This document shows, piece after piece, positions 1 to 9,705 of a stretch of 64,000 nucleotides of DNA. The position numbers and the translations under genes were made by a program. Source of the stretch: Lepas anatifera (lineage: Eukaryota; Arthropoda; Thecostraca; Lepadidae); assembly GCA_034440635.1 (NCBI GenBank), contig JAOTON010001919.1, positions 62,001-126,000 of the forward strand, read 5' to 3'. Position 1 is the first letter of the stretch. Every line of letters starts with the position of its first letter. The notes beneath the pieces were generated by a model, which worked only from the letters and a program-made list of their open reading frames with translations, was not told the origin of the DNA and did no database searches.

Positions 1-68
1 GATAAAATCCGCTGCAGGTCAATAAAATTCGCACGAAGGCCTCGACAGTTCCACTGTGAAAAGGTCAT
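1..68 (-). CDS. LINE A ORF2, N-terminal fragment of the endonuclease
   Basis: Begins with ATG at 68-66, immediately after the ORF1 stop (TAAATG). The 22 visible residues read MTFSQWNCRGLRANFIDLQR, the first beta strand and asparagine motif of the apurinic-type endonuclease seen in every other ORF2 of this window. The rest lies beyond the left edge. Confidence 0.85.
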   Translation of the reverse strand, partial: MTFSQWNCRGLRANFIDLQRIL

Positions 69-1772
69 TTAATATAAGGAAACGGGCTTATTAAAAAGGT
101 GGACAACTTGAACTAACAGGTTACTGACCTTAACCTTTCCACGGGGGTCCGGAACCCCCGTATGCGCCTCTGGATGGTCCCACGTTGGAACCGCCGAGCC
201 TGTTGCGGACCGGTCCGCGGCCTCGTCCGCTTTCGGTTGAGTTACCGCGGGCACGTGAGGTCTGGGGCTGACCCAGAGGGCTGACCTGGCTGGTCGCTTC
301 GTCGGAGACCTACTCCGCGGCACGTCCTCAAAATTTTTGCGCATTGCTGCGACAGTGGAGGATGAGTTCTGGGTGGGAGGTTGTGTGTGCAGCGTCTCAA
401 CACCCGGTTTGTGTGGCGGCTGCAGCTCTGAGTCGGCGCCGCCGTCAGGTGGGATGACAGGGGACCGCGGGCGACGGCCCCCCGCGGGAGAGGCTCTGCC
501 CCCTCGTCCAACCACCATCCACCCCTCTGAATCCGGCGGGGGTCCGCCGGGAGATGCACCAGGCACTGGTGAAGAGTCACCAGCGCCAGGAGCCGGCCGG
601 TGCCTAGGGTCGGGGACAGACCCCCTTCCCTTCCCTTCGACTGGAGCCGAAGGAGGAGAGGTAGAAGCGGAGGCGACGATCCGCTCCCCGCCCCCCACTG
701 AGGGGGCGCGCGGAGGAGGTGCCGCCGTCGGCTCCAGAGCCGGGGCGGCGGGCTGGCGTGAAAACACCAGCCCCATCCTCCCTGCCAGGCGGACGAAGTC
801 CGCCACGGTTAGGGAGCGGATGACCTCCTCCGCGGTCATCCTTGGGGGGCCCGCTACCCCCGCAGCCACTGTCTGGGCATAACCCTTTTTGGGATGGGAG
901 GCTTCATAACATTCCCGAGCCTCACGGAAGCTGATTTGTTTTGTTGTCTTAATGGTAATTATTTCTTTTTCACGGATAAACTCCGGACATAAACGGTCAG
1001 TTACCTCGTGGCAGCCATTACAATTTGCACATTTCAATGCTTGAGCGTCGCAGTCAGTGGTACTATGGATGTCTGATGCGCACTTTCCACACACCCGCTT
1101 GCCCTTGCAGGTGCGGGCAGTATGACCATACTTCTGGCACAAGAAGCACCGCATAGGTGACGGTACATAAGGCCTGACGCCAACCCGCGAGAAGCCCACA
1201 TAGATATGATCAGGCAGTTCTGTCGTGTCAAAAGTTAGAATGACCGTGTCAGTATCCAACATCACCTCCCCGCTCCTCCTCCGAACCTCCATCACTCCAA
1301 CTTCCTCTAAGCCTTCAAGGATCTCATCCTCCGAAAGTTCTCTAAGCTCTAGGCTACTGACTACTCCTTTCCTAAAGTTCTTCGTCGGATGGGCCTCTAC
1401 CGAAATGGCGATTTTGTACGTCTTTTTGAAACCAGATTCCTTCCTTGTGAACTTAAGCTCCGACACTGAAAGTGCTCGCTCGGCGTCCTCTGTCTTTGCA
1501 AATTCGACCTCTAATGCTCCATCGCGTAACTTCTCGCACCTAACAACCCTACCAATATGGTCAAGGGCCTCCCTTCGCTTGAAGGGCGACAGAACCGCAA
1601 GAGATGCATCTTGTTCCCGCATTACCAAAACACGAGGACATGAGGGCTGAATGATCGGTTTTTGCGAACCAGGTGTCAGTGTTCGCTCGGTCCCTTCCCC
1701 TCTAGGGGGCTGGGAGGTGTCTTCCTCCTGTGGAAGGTAAGGAATGGGATTTATGGGGTTTGTGGTGTCCAT
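69..1772 (-). CDS. LINE A ORF1, gag-like nucleic-acid-binding protein, 567 aa
   Basis: Intact 567-residue ORF starting MDTTNP. Start chosen because sister copies in G and IH also begin MD(N/T). Residues ~45-115 look RRM-like, and a second such region precedes three CCHC-type knuckles at ~210-270 (CFLCQKYGH, CGKC, CANC). Next come a conserved FREAR-x2-YE-x2-HP motif and the hydrophobic EEVIRSLTVADFVRLAGRMG segment, then a Pro/Gly/Arg-rich tail with RSPTKRPA. In I-like LINEs, ORF1 coats the transcript and forms the ribonucleoprotein. The ORF ends TAA at 71-69, followed directly by the ORF2 ATG at 68-66 in the same frame. No internal stop or frameshift is visible. Confidence 0.9.
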   Translation of the reverse strand: MDTTNPINPIPYLPQEEDTSQPPRGEGTERTLTPGSQKPIIQPSCPRVLVMREQDASLAVLSPFKRREALDHIGRVVRCEKLRDGALEVEFAKTEDAERALSVSELKFTRKESGFKKTYKIAISVEAHPTKNFRKGVVSSLELRELSEDEILEGLEEVGVMEVRRRSGEVMLDTDTVILTFDTTELPDHIYVGFSRVGVRPYVPSPMRCFLCQKYGHTARTCKGKRVCGKCASDIHSTTDCDAQALKCANCNGCHEVTDRLCPEFIREKEIITIKTTKQISFREARECYEASHPKKGYAQTVAAGVAGPPRMTAEEVIRSLTVADFVRLAGRMGLVFSRQPAAPALEPTAAPPPRAPSVGGGERIVASASTSPPSAPVEGKGRGSVPDPRHRPAPGAGDSSPVPGASPGGPPPDSEGWMVVGRGGRASPAGGRRPRSPVIPPDGGADSELQPPHKPGVETLHTQPPTQNSSSTVAAMRKNFEDVPRSRSPTKRPARSALWVSPRPHVPAVTQPKADEAADRSATGSAVPTWDHPEAHTGVPDPRGKVKVSNLLVQVVHLFNKPVSLY

Positions 1773-2386
1773 GGAAGTATGATTGATTTCAGCCAGCCAC
1801 GTGCGCCCCCCTTCCGACGAGGGTGCTACGAGGCGAGACGACGCACGGGCTGGCTATACGGGGGAAACGCCGCCGTTACAGAGGGGGAGAGAGACTCACC
1901 AAGCCCCCACTGCCCCGACGACGGTCCCCCTTGCACCTAGCCTAGACGACCCCGGGCGGGGCATGGACACCCCTCCCTCCCCGGGCGAAGTCGGGACCTC
2001 ACCAAAGGAGGGAGGGACAGCCGAGCCCCACCAAAGGCCGACAGACTTTTAAAACGCTGCTACTCTTGCCGATGCCTTCAAGAGTTCCTCGCCCTTGCGG
2101 AAATCCAGACCAAAGTAGAGTGTTGCTAGAGGCACACGAATCAAAATAGCGCCTACCTCAGCTCAGCTACCAGGACTCCTTCATCCCGGGGTACGGGTCG
2201 GTGCGCAGCTCACCTTAAAAAGACAGGCGCCCCCACACGACCTCATCAGAGCAGGCGACTACCACCTACTCGTCACAACTGATTCCCGGCTGGTCCGAGA
2301 GAAATGAGCCCCCAGTCCGCAGAGCCGGCGATTAGAAGGATCCAATCGTCAGCCACACGAGCCGGAGGCCCACATACACCCAGACC
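1773..2386 (-). other. LINE A 5' UTR, ORF1-proximal part
   Basis: Non-coding, GC-rich leader homologous to the leaders of G (15480-16104), B (8235-8870) and N (44410-45040). Small antisense ORFs in it are not conserved in frame between copies. Confidence 0.8.
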
Positions 2387-2400
2387 ATCCAGGAATCACA
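2387..2400. repeat. Target-site duplication of element L, left copy (partner 51525-51538)
   Basis: The 14-bp ATCCAGGAATCACA flanks L. Left of it is A's 5' UTR. At 51539 the A leader resumes with GGCACGTGC, as in uninterrupted copies (8862-8875 region). Confidence 0.85.
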
Positions 2401-2687
2401 TCATAATTAGTAGAGTTTAGGGGCGCGTCGACAGCGACGGTCATTTTGCGCCCATATCTATGTCCTTGTTCTTAGTTTAAAAGCAAGCGGCATCGGGGAG
2501 CAGCGTCGGCAACGTCATCTAAAACACCAAAAATGGTATGTAAAACATCAGCTTAGCCCCTGCACATACACACCGGTAGGTCGAAAGTGAGTTAAATTAT
2601 GCGCGAACAGAGATACAAACATTTGTCAGAAGTAAAACGTAGAGACACGGAACATAAAACACGAACATAGGTTCCCTAAATCGTTTC
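2401..2687 (-). other. LINE L 3' UTR, terminal stem-loop and tail
   Basis: Last piece of L. Contains the lineage-typical stem GGGCGC (2421-2426) with GCGCCC (2448-2453), then a degenerate ATTATGA tail at 2401-2410. No ORF. The upstream 3' UTR continues at 9366-9422 on the far side of element B. Confidence 0.8.
2673..2687. repeat. Target-site duplication of element B, left copy (partner 9366-9380)
   Basis: Perfect 15-bp repeat TCCCTAAATCGTTTC. The left copy abuts B's ATC-repeat tail and the right copy abuts B's 5' end (GCGGGAAAA). Confidence 0.92.
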
Positions 2688-3053
2688 ATCATCATCATCG
2701 TTGGTGTTTAAGGGCGCGCCGACAACACGGGTCATGTGGCAACCATAACACTAGACAAGATATATACAATATAGTTTCAGCGTCTCACAGGGCTAAAAGT
2801 GTGTCAAAGGTAAAATGTAAATACACCGCACATGCTTCCACAAGTCAACGAGTGAAAACGCAGGTGATCACGTCCTAAGATGGTGAGTAAATGACATTAA
2901 ATGAGGCACTCTTCAAAAAAGCAGCAATAGCAGTGAACTCCACGGTTGGATGCTCTCCGAGTAGCGAATCCAGTGAGGGAGACCCGCGAAAGTAGCGTTG
3001 TATCTCAACCTCAAAATCTCGGCAATCCACGAAAACATGACGCACAGACAGGC
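2688..3053 (-). repeat. Extra tandem copy of the B 3' terminus (ORF2 end, 3' UTR, tail)
   Basis: Offset by about 372 bp from 3054-3426 and almost identical to it. It starts within the C-terminal ORF2 codons, at the same point where 3426 lies in the main copy. Contains a decayed version of the terminal stem-loop (2712-2744) and its own ATC-repeat tail at 2688-2699. It looks like a 5'-truncated copy placed directly at the tail of the main copy. Confidence 0.85.
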
Positions 3054-3083
3054 ATCATCATCATCATCATCGTTGGTGTTTAA

Positions 3084-3116
3084 GGGCGCGCCGACAACAC
3101 GGGTCATGTGGCGCCC
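3084..3116 (-). other. 3' terminal stem-loop of LINE B
   Basis: GGGCGC pairs with GCGCCC. The loop contains GACCCGTGTTG in the element's orientation. It is followed by the tail of ATG repeats (3054-3071 on the plus strand as CAT repeats). Confidence 0.7.
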
Positions 3117-3255
3117 ATAACACTGGACAAGATATATACAATATAGTTTCAGCGTCTCACAGGGCTAAAAGTGTGTCAAAGGTAAAATGTAAATACACCG
3201 CACATGCTTCCACAAGTCAACGAGTGAAAACGCAGGTGATCACGTCCTAAGATGG

Positions 3256-5110
3256 TGAGTAAATGACATTAAATGCGGCACTCTTCAAAAAAAGCGGCAA
3301 TAGCCGTGAAGTCCACGGTTGGATGCTCTCCAATCAGCGAATCCAGTGAAGGCGACCCGTGAAAGTATCGCTGTCTCTCAACCTCAAAATCTCGACAATC
3401 CACGAGAACATGACGCACAGACAGGCGCTCCCCACAGCGAGCACACTCCGGCGGGACATCTCTACAAAGTAAAAATTAATGTGTTATGTGGGTGTGACCG
3501 ATGCGGAGCCTAGAGAGGATCACCTCCTCCCTCCTTGTACTGGCAGAACCTGAAAAGCGCTTACCAATCAGCGGTTTCAGGGCCCGAAGCCTTTGACCCT
3601 TTGGGTCCGTATCCCACCTGCCCTGCCATAATTTAGTAACGTGTTTTCGACTATGTGGGAACCAATCCGAACACGGAATCCGAAGGCCCGATGGTACGGT
3701 GCCCTGTGCTGCCTGCTTCGCAGCTATATCAGCGCACTCGTTTCCAACGATGCCCGAGTGACTGGGGACCCAGGCTAGTATTACTTGTTTCTTCTTGACA
3801 TGTGTTCGGTGAATTCTGTGTCTGATTTCATCTAAATAATATGACGATGGCGACTTAGTACCGAAAGACTCGAGGGCCTGTAGCGAGGATAAAGAGTCAG
3901 TGAATATAACACATCGGCGCTGTCTCGATAAAAGAATGGCGTCCAGGCAGCGTAGAATGGCATACAACTCCGCAGTGAAAACTGAAGCAGCGGGCGGAAG
4001 AGTGAAACACCTCACAACATTCTCACTTACAAAGGCACATCCGACACCGTCCTGACCCTTGGAGCCATCCGTATAAAAGAGCTTGTGGTTTGGATAAGAA
4101 GTCTGACAGTGCTCCAGAAAAACCTGTTGTGAGGCTACCGGAGTCAAATCTCTGGTTTTTGAGACCATGCTTGTGTCTATCGTTGGCTCAGCTATCATCC
4201 AAGGTTCGATGGACGGGGCCTGAAAAAGCTCCACCTGTTCCAAGTTAACTTGGGCGTCATCAAGCCAGCTAGCTATCCTGTAATCTGCGTGCCGGGCATA
4301 TTGAGCAGAGTGTTCAATTTGACGCCGATGTTCACCTGAGAAAAGCCTTCGGGAGGTTGGGTGATTTGGGAACTGAAAAAGTTTTAGGGCATATTGCATG
4401 CCATGCATTCTGCGCCTTAGGTCCAACGGCATCTCGCTTGCCTCCACGAGCATACTGGAGGTGGGAGATGTGCGAAAAGCACCGATTATTGTCCTGATAG
4501 CGTGATGATGAACTGTGTCCAGCATGTGCTTAGAGCTTTCTGTTGCAGCATCATATGCTATGGCCCCATATTCTATTTTAGATCGGACCAAAGATCTATA
4601 TAGCATAAGGAGCGTTTTCTGATCCGCGCCATACTTGAGCTTGGTCAGAACCTTAAAGATATTCAGTGCTTTGAAACATCTATCCCTTAGATCCTTGAAA
4701 TGTGGTACGTATGTTAATTTCCTATCAATGATTACACCGAGAAAGCGAGTTTGTTCTACTACACCTATGGCTTGTTTATACAATGTTAGGTCAGGGTCGG
4801 TGCAATCATTTCGTTTACGACAAAAATGCATACATTTGGTTTTTTCCGTTGAAAACGTCAAGCCATTTTGTCCGCTCCATCGCTCTAACTTGCCCAGAGC
4901 AATCTGCAATTGCCTAACGGCAGATGGTGTGGATGATGCCGTGACCCAAATAGTAAAATCATCGACAAAGAGGGCTGTGTTTATATTCTGAGGGATGCCA
5001 TCTGCTATGTCGTTGATAGCGATTGCGAACAGAGCGACAGAGAGAACGCTGCCCTGCGGTGTTCCATTCTCTTGCGTGTATTCATCAGATTCTGATATGC
5101 CAACCCGGTA
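3256..5110 (-). pseudogene. LINE B ORF2, C-terminal part: RT thumb, RNase H, zinc finger
   Basis: Longest open piece is 3476-4909 (477 aa). Homology begins near 5108, where a frameshift separates it from the fused upstream ORF; the FVDDF catalytic box of RT lies near 4960. RNase H motifs are visible: FYTDGSKGQDG, AELYAIL, FTDSLSSLQAL, WVPSHSGIVGNECAD. The C-terminal CCHC finger (CxxC...H...C) is split off by another frameshift near 3475 and continues to about 3256. Confidence 0.85.
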
Positions 5111-7117
5111 TCAAAAACGTCTGTCTTTAAGAAAATTAGACAGAAACCATCCCAGGTGACCTTGCACACCTAGATCAAAGACCTTCTGCAGGATACCGTG
5201 CCTCCAGGTGAGGTCGAAAGCTCGCTCAATATCAAAGAAGACGGCAATTGTATGCTGCTTTCTGCTAAAGCCTTTCCGGATCAACAGGTCTAGAGATAAA
5301 AGGTGGTCAATGGTGCTTCGACCCCTCCGGAGTCCACATTGAATGTTTGACAATAGATTATTGGTCTCCAAAAACGACATGAGGCGGACGTTAACCATCT
5401 TCTCCAGCAGTTTGCAGACGCAAGAGGTCAGTGAAATTGGGCGGTAATCCCCAGGTGAGCTACCTTCCTTACCAGGCTTCAGTATAGGAACAACAACCGC
5501 GTCTCTCCACTGCTCGGGGAAATCATGCTCCACCCAGATGCGGTTAAAGATCTGAAGTAGAGATGCCAACGAGCCGTCAGGAAGATGGGACAGCATTTCA
5601 TTTCGAATAGTGTCAGGCCCAGGCGAAACTGGCCTAACAGAACGAAGTGCTCCTTTTAGTTGAAGCATTGTCAATGGAACATTATATGAGGCAGAATGGT
5701 TATTTCCGAAGTTTACAATTGTTTGCTCTGCTCGTTCGCGTAAGCGCCTGAAGCTAGCATCCTGGACGTGGGAGCTACATCGCATACTAAAGGCTGCCGC
5801 CATACGGTTCGCTACTTCTTTTGTGTCAGTTATTTTGATGCCGTTATCATCTAATACGGGTGTGGATGTATATTGTGATCTACCCTGGAGTTGTTTGACT
5901 CTGGTCCAAACCTGTGTAATTGGTGTGAATCTATTCACAGTACAAACATACTCCACCCACCATCTCCGCTTCGCATTTACCACAATGCGGCGGGCGAGTG
6001 CTCGGGCACGCTTAAACGCTACTAGGGTCGTGGTTGTCGTACTCCTCCTAAAAACTCTAAAAGCCCGCTTTCTACTTAAAATGGCCTGCTTGCACTCGTG
6101 GCTCCACCAGGGAACAGGCGTTCGCCTGAGTTTGCCAGACGTCATGAGTATAAAAGTCGCTGCAGCCTCCAAAATCATGTTGTTAAAGTCTCTTACGCTC
6201 TGAGTAGCCGAAGTCTCAGAGGAGAGGTTCACCAAACCACACACACTCTCAAAGCCAGTCCAATCTGCCCGCCATGTGTTCCATCGTGGAAGATTTGTTC
6301 TGCAGACGGATGTCCGGGTTTGTGAGATGATAATAGGAAAGTGGTCGCTACCGTGTGGGTCATCTAGAGATTTCCACCGGAGCTGGGCTAAGAGAGACGG
6401 TGTACAAATTGAAAGGTCTATAGCAGAGTGATTTCCAGATGGAAGAGATACGTGGGTGGGGCGACCGGTATTCAAAAGACATAGTGATTTTAGGTGGAGA
6501 AAGCGTTCAAGTGTTCGACCTCGAGCACACGTACGGCCTCCAGCCACTCCCCACGCGGCGTTGTGGGCGTTGAAGTCGCCCAATAACATATAAGGGGTTG
6601 GGAGCTGATCAACAAGGCTGTTCAGATTATTTATGTCAGTGTTACCTCCCGGTGGTAAGTAAATAGCTGGTCCTGCCCCCGGGCCACCGAGCCGGTTCCG
6701 AACCGGACCACGGCCCCGTCCACTCTCCAATGAAGTTCCTCGGGCACGCGAAGTTTGAGGATGGCCGGGAGAGCTCTCAGCCGGGCGCTTCACTGGGGAC
6801 CTACCCCGTGAAGAGCTCTCAAAATTCCTCCGCACAGCAGCCACTGTGGAGAACGGAGTTTGGAAGGAGAGATGCGATGGCGTTGGCCCGGTCTCTGCTG
6901 TAGACGATGGCGCAGATGCAACCGGAGGCGCTAGAACAGCGCCCCCAGCGGGTGGTTCAATGGGGGACGGCGGGCGGCGCCGCCCTGTGGGGGAATGCTT
7001 GCCTCCCCGTCCCACAACTGTCCAGCTCTCTAAGTCGGCCGAGGGCTCGTGGCTGGACGAGTGACCAACAGGCGCCGCCTGCTGGTGCTCATGGGTGGGG
7101 CCATGGCCCCGCCCCAC
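5111..7117 (-). pseudogene. LINE B: ORF1 C-terminus fused in frame to ORF2 endonuclease/RT, 668 aa open frame
   Basis: Residues ~1-145 are the Pro/Arg-rich end of ORF1 (VVGRGGK, RSPVKRPAE). At about 6670 the sequence jumps in frame to ORF2 at IYLPPGGN, so the end of ORF1 and the first ~100 residues of the endonuclease are missing. The rest carries LLGDFNAHN, GSDHFPI, then RT blocks ILKPGKEG, RPISLTSC, CGLRRGRSTIDHL and FFDIERAFDLTWR. It breaks before the FVDD box. The protein would lack the endonuclease N-terminal catalytic residues. The open frame probably arose by chance from a deletion, not as a new gene. Confidence 0.85.
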
Positions 7118-8234
7118 ACCTCCGGCAGGAGCCGAGGACGGGGGATGGAGTCAGGAGCGTCGCTCCGCTCCCGCCCCCCTCCCCGTAAGGAGGGAGGTTG
7201 TGAAGGAGGCGCCGCCTCCGGCTCGGGAGACGGAGAGGCGGGCTGGCGTGAAAACACCAGCCCCATCCTCCCTGCCAGGCGAACAAAGTCCGACACTGAC
7301 AAGGATCGGATGACCTCCTCCGGGGTCATCCTGAGAGGGGCCAAGGCCCCGGTACCGACAGCTTGAGCGTATGATTTCCGGGGGTGGGTGGCCTCGTAGG
7401 CATCCCGAGCCTCCCGGAAGCTCATACGCCCCTTCACTTTGATGTTAATTATTTCTTTTTCTTTTTTAAGAATGGGGCAGTTGCGATCATATGCAGCGTG
7501 TGCAACTTGGCCTTGGCCACAGTTGGTACAGAATGGGGTTTCAGCGTTACAGGATGCCGACTCGTGCTCCTTGGAACCACAACGTCCGCAGGTTCGGGTA
7601 CCTCTGCAGGATGAAGTAGTGTGTCCGTACCGGTGGCACGTAAAACATCGCATTGGATTGGGAACGTACGCTCTGACTCTCTCCTTAACATATCCTACCG
7701 TCACCGACTCAGGCAGATCGACTCCATCAAAGGTAAGTATTATTGAGTTTGTGTCTTGCATTTCTCCTGCCTTCTTAATCCTGATCCTTTTCGCTGTCAC
7801 AACACCAAAACAACTCAGTCCCTCTACAATCTCCTCATCACAAACTCCGGCCAAGTCGAAGCAGTTGATCACTCCTTTGACAAAGTTCTTTGTTTTGTGC
7901 GCTTCGATGCAAACATTTACAGGGACATTTTTCTTTGTACCTTGATCGTGTTTCGTGAAAGTAAGGGTGGATGTGCTCAGTGCGCGTTCTGCATCACGGT
8001 GGTCAAGGAACTCGACCTCAAGAGTTCCATCTCGCAAGCGGTCACAGCGGCTGACTTTACCTAGGCGGTCACACGCCTCCTTTCTTTGGAAAGGGGACAG
8101 GCGAGACAGGGAGCAGCTCACTCCTCTTATCAGGAGGACGCGGGGGCGCGATGGCTTCGATTGGGAAGGGTTTTGGGAGGTGGCTACCTCCTGCTGGAGG
8201 TGGTGAGGGGGTTTGTGGAGTTTGAGGAATCCAT
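7030..8234 (-). pseudogene. LINE B ORF1, gag-like protein, frameshifted
   Basis: Homology starts at an ATG at 8234-8232 (MDSSN, as in sisters), but that frame closes after 16 codons. The main open piece is 7030-8121 (363 aa), with the RRM-like N-region (SPFQRKEACDRLG), three knuckles (CFTCHRYGH, CGRCGSKEH, CTNCGQ) and the EEVIRSLSVSDFVRLAGRMG motif. It changes frame near 7100 into the fused ORF at 5111-7117. Confidence 0.85.
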
Positions 8235-9365
8235 GGGAAGATCATAAGGTTCGACCAGCCACGTGCGCCCCCCCTTCCAACGAGGGTGCTACAAGGCGAG
8301 ACGACGCACGGGCTGGCTATACGGGGGAGACGCCGCCGTTACAGAGGGGGAGAGAGACTCACCAAACCCCCCTGCCTCGACGACGGTCCCCCCTTGCACC
8401 TAGCCTAGACGACCCCGGGCGGGGCACGGACACCCCTCCCTCCCCGGGTGAAATCGGGACCTCACCAAGGGAGGGAGGGACAGCCGAGCCCCACCAAAGG
8501 TCGACAAACTTTTACAATGCTGCTACTCTTGTCGATGCCTTCAAGAGTTCCCCGCCCTTGCAGAAATCCAGACCAAAGTAGAGTGTTGCTAGAGGCATAC
8601 GAACCATAACAGCGCCTACCTCAGCTCAGCTACCAGGACTCCTTCATCCCGGGGTACGGGTCGGTGCGCAGCTCACCTTAAAAGACAGGCGCCCCCACAC
8701 GGCCTCATCGGAGCAGGCGACTACCACCTGCTCGTCACAACTGATTCCCGGCTGTTCCGAGAGAAGCGAGACCCCGGCCCGCAGGTCCGGCGATTAGAGG
8801 GATCCAATCGCCAGCCACACGAGCCGGAGGCCCACATACACCCAGACCATCCAGGAATCATAGGCACGTGCAAGGACGCCCATGATACTGGGATAATGTG
8901 GGTAACTGGGAAGTTATGAGTTGGAAAAGAAAGAGGGTCGGTCTGCGCTGTCCAGTCCAGACGCGCGCCGCACGCGACCGGGGTGTCCACACTTAAGACG
9001 AGCAAGAGTGCACACACCCCCGCCAACTGCGGAGACACGCCGGGCCAGACATCGCAGACAGTGGGCAGGAGGGGTATTTAGGAGTGGACAGAAAGGATAC
9101 GGGTGGAAAGGCATGGAGAGACAAGGAAATAAGGAAAGAAGAGGAAAAGGAACAAGGAGTTGGTGGGATTTGAATTTAGGAGGGCCAAGAAAGGATGAGG
9201 ATGGCAGTTTCGATTTGGCCTCTCGCCCGAAGGCGAGGGGCGAAACCCATCCTGCCAACTGGGGTCGCGGGTGTCGTCACATCCCGTACCCAATTATCCA
9301 TGTGCCGGACCAGTCAGCAGGTGCCAACAAGTCCGGCAGATGAAAATCGGTCCCCTGCGGGAAAA
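8235..9365 (-). other. LINE B 5' UTR
   Basis: About 1.1 kb of non-coding leader, colinear with the G leader (14979-16104). Contains the conserved hairpin arms GTCCGGCA (9331-9338) and TGCCGGAC (9303-9310). The 5' terminus reads TTTTCCCGCAGGGGACC in element orientation, so this copy reaches the true 5' end. Confidence 0.82.
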
Positions 9366-9422
9366 TCCCTAAATCGTTTCGGCACTAGGTGTCTACTGCT
9401 CACACGGTGTGACCACCTGGAG
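9366..9422 (-). other. LINE L piece between B and MEC: ORF2 stop and start of 3' UTR
   Basis: 57 bp flanked on both sides by TSD copies (9366-9380 for B, 9409-9422 for MEC). Joined to 22775 it completes the L ORF2 C-terminus: FNVIL at 22790 reads on through the TSD to a TGA near 9403. Joined to 2673 it continues the 3' UTR. Confidence 0.78.
9409..9422. repeat. Target-site duplication of element MEC, left copy (partner 22775-22788)
   Basis: Perfect 14-bp repeat GTGACCACCTGGAG. The left copy abuts the TTGATTGATTG tail of MEC; the right copy abuts its GGTCCCCTGCGGGG 5' end. Confidence 0.92.
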
Positions 9423-9705
9423 TTGATTGATTGATTATTGGGGCTTAAGGGCGCACCAACCTTAGTGGTTATATAGCGCCCAGATCAACTAAGGCCAATG
9501 CCTTAAATAACCTCTTCCTGAATACGTTTATGGTCTGTTTCAAGCGGTTAAGTCTCCAGTAAGACAAGCACTCGGTACAAATAAAAATATCCCACGTTCC
9601 CATCCCCATCACTGGGCGGACAAACAGTTACATAGGTTAAACATCCACAGTAAAACATCAGCACTCACCAGTAAGATCCACACTCTGCACCCCTGAGCAG
9701 AGCAA
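9423..9705 (-). other. LINE MEC 3' UTR with terminal stem-loop and AATC tail
   Basis: Non-coding. The stem GGGCGC (9449-9454) with GCGCCC (9476-9481) immediately precedes CCCCAATAATCAATCAATCAA in element orientation. It lacks the GC-rich block found in N and O. Confidence 0.8.

Larger units (their letters stand above)
1..2400 (-). mobile_element. LINE A (lineage I), main piece: 5' UTR part, ORF1, start of ORF2
   Basis: Minus-strand LINE that leaves the window at base 1. It carries part of the 5' UTR (1773-2400), a complete ORF1 and the first residues of ORF2. The rest of its 5' UTR lies at 51525-51841: the 14-bp sequence ATCCAGGAATCACA occurs at 2387-2400 and at 51525-51538, and everything between is later insertion (element L and its contents). 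The same 5' UTR is uninterrupted in elements G (15477 onward) and B (8870 and below), which shows where it was cut. Confidence 0.88.
2688..9365 (-). mobile_element. LINE B (lineage I), near full length, with deletion at the ORF1/ORF2 junction and doubled 3' end
   Basis: Minus-strand insertion in the L 3' UTR with a 15-bp TSD. Layout in its own orientation: 5' end with CAGGGGACC (9347-9365 region), 1.1-kb 5' UTR (8235-9365), frameshifted ORF1, an internal deletion that fuses ORF1 to ORF2, ORF2 with frameshifts, then a 3' UTR and tail present twice in tandem (3054-3426 and 2688-3053). Confidence 0.88.

Noticed and set aside
8921..9434. Repeated short ORFs in the leaders (also near 15081, 44024, 51597) as a possible conserved small gene
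   Set aside because: They recur because the 5' UTR recurs. Start, stop and frame differ between copies, and the similarity is no better in protein than in DNA.
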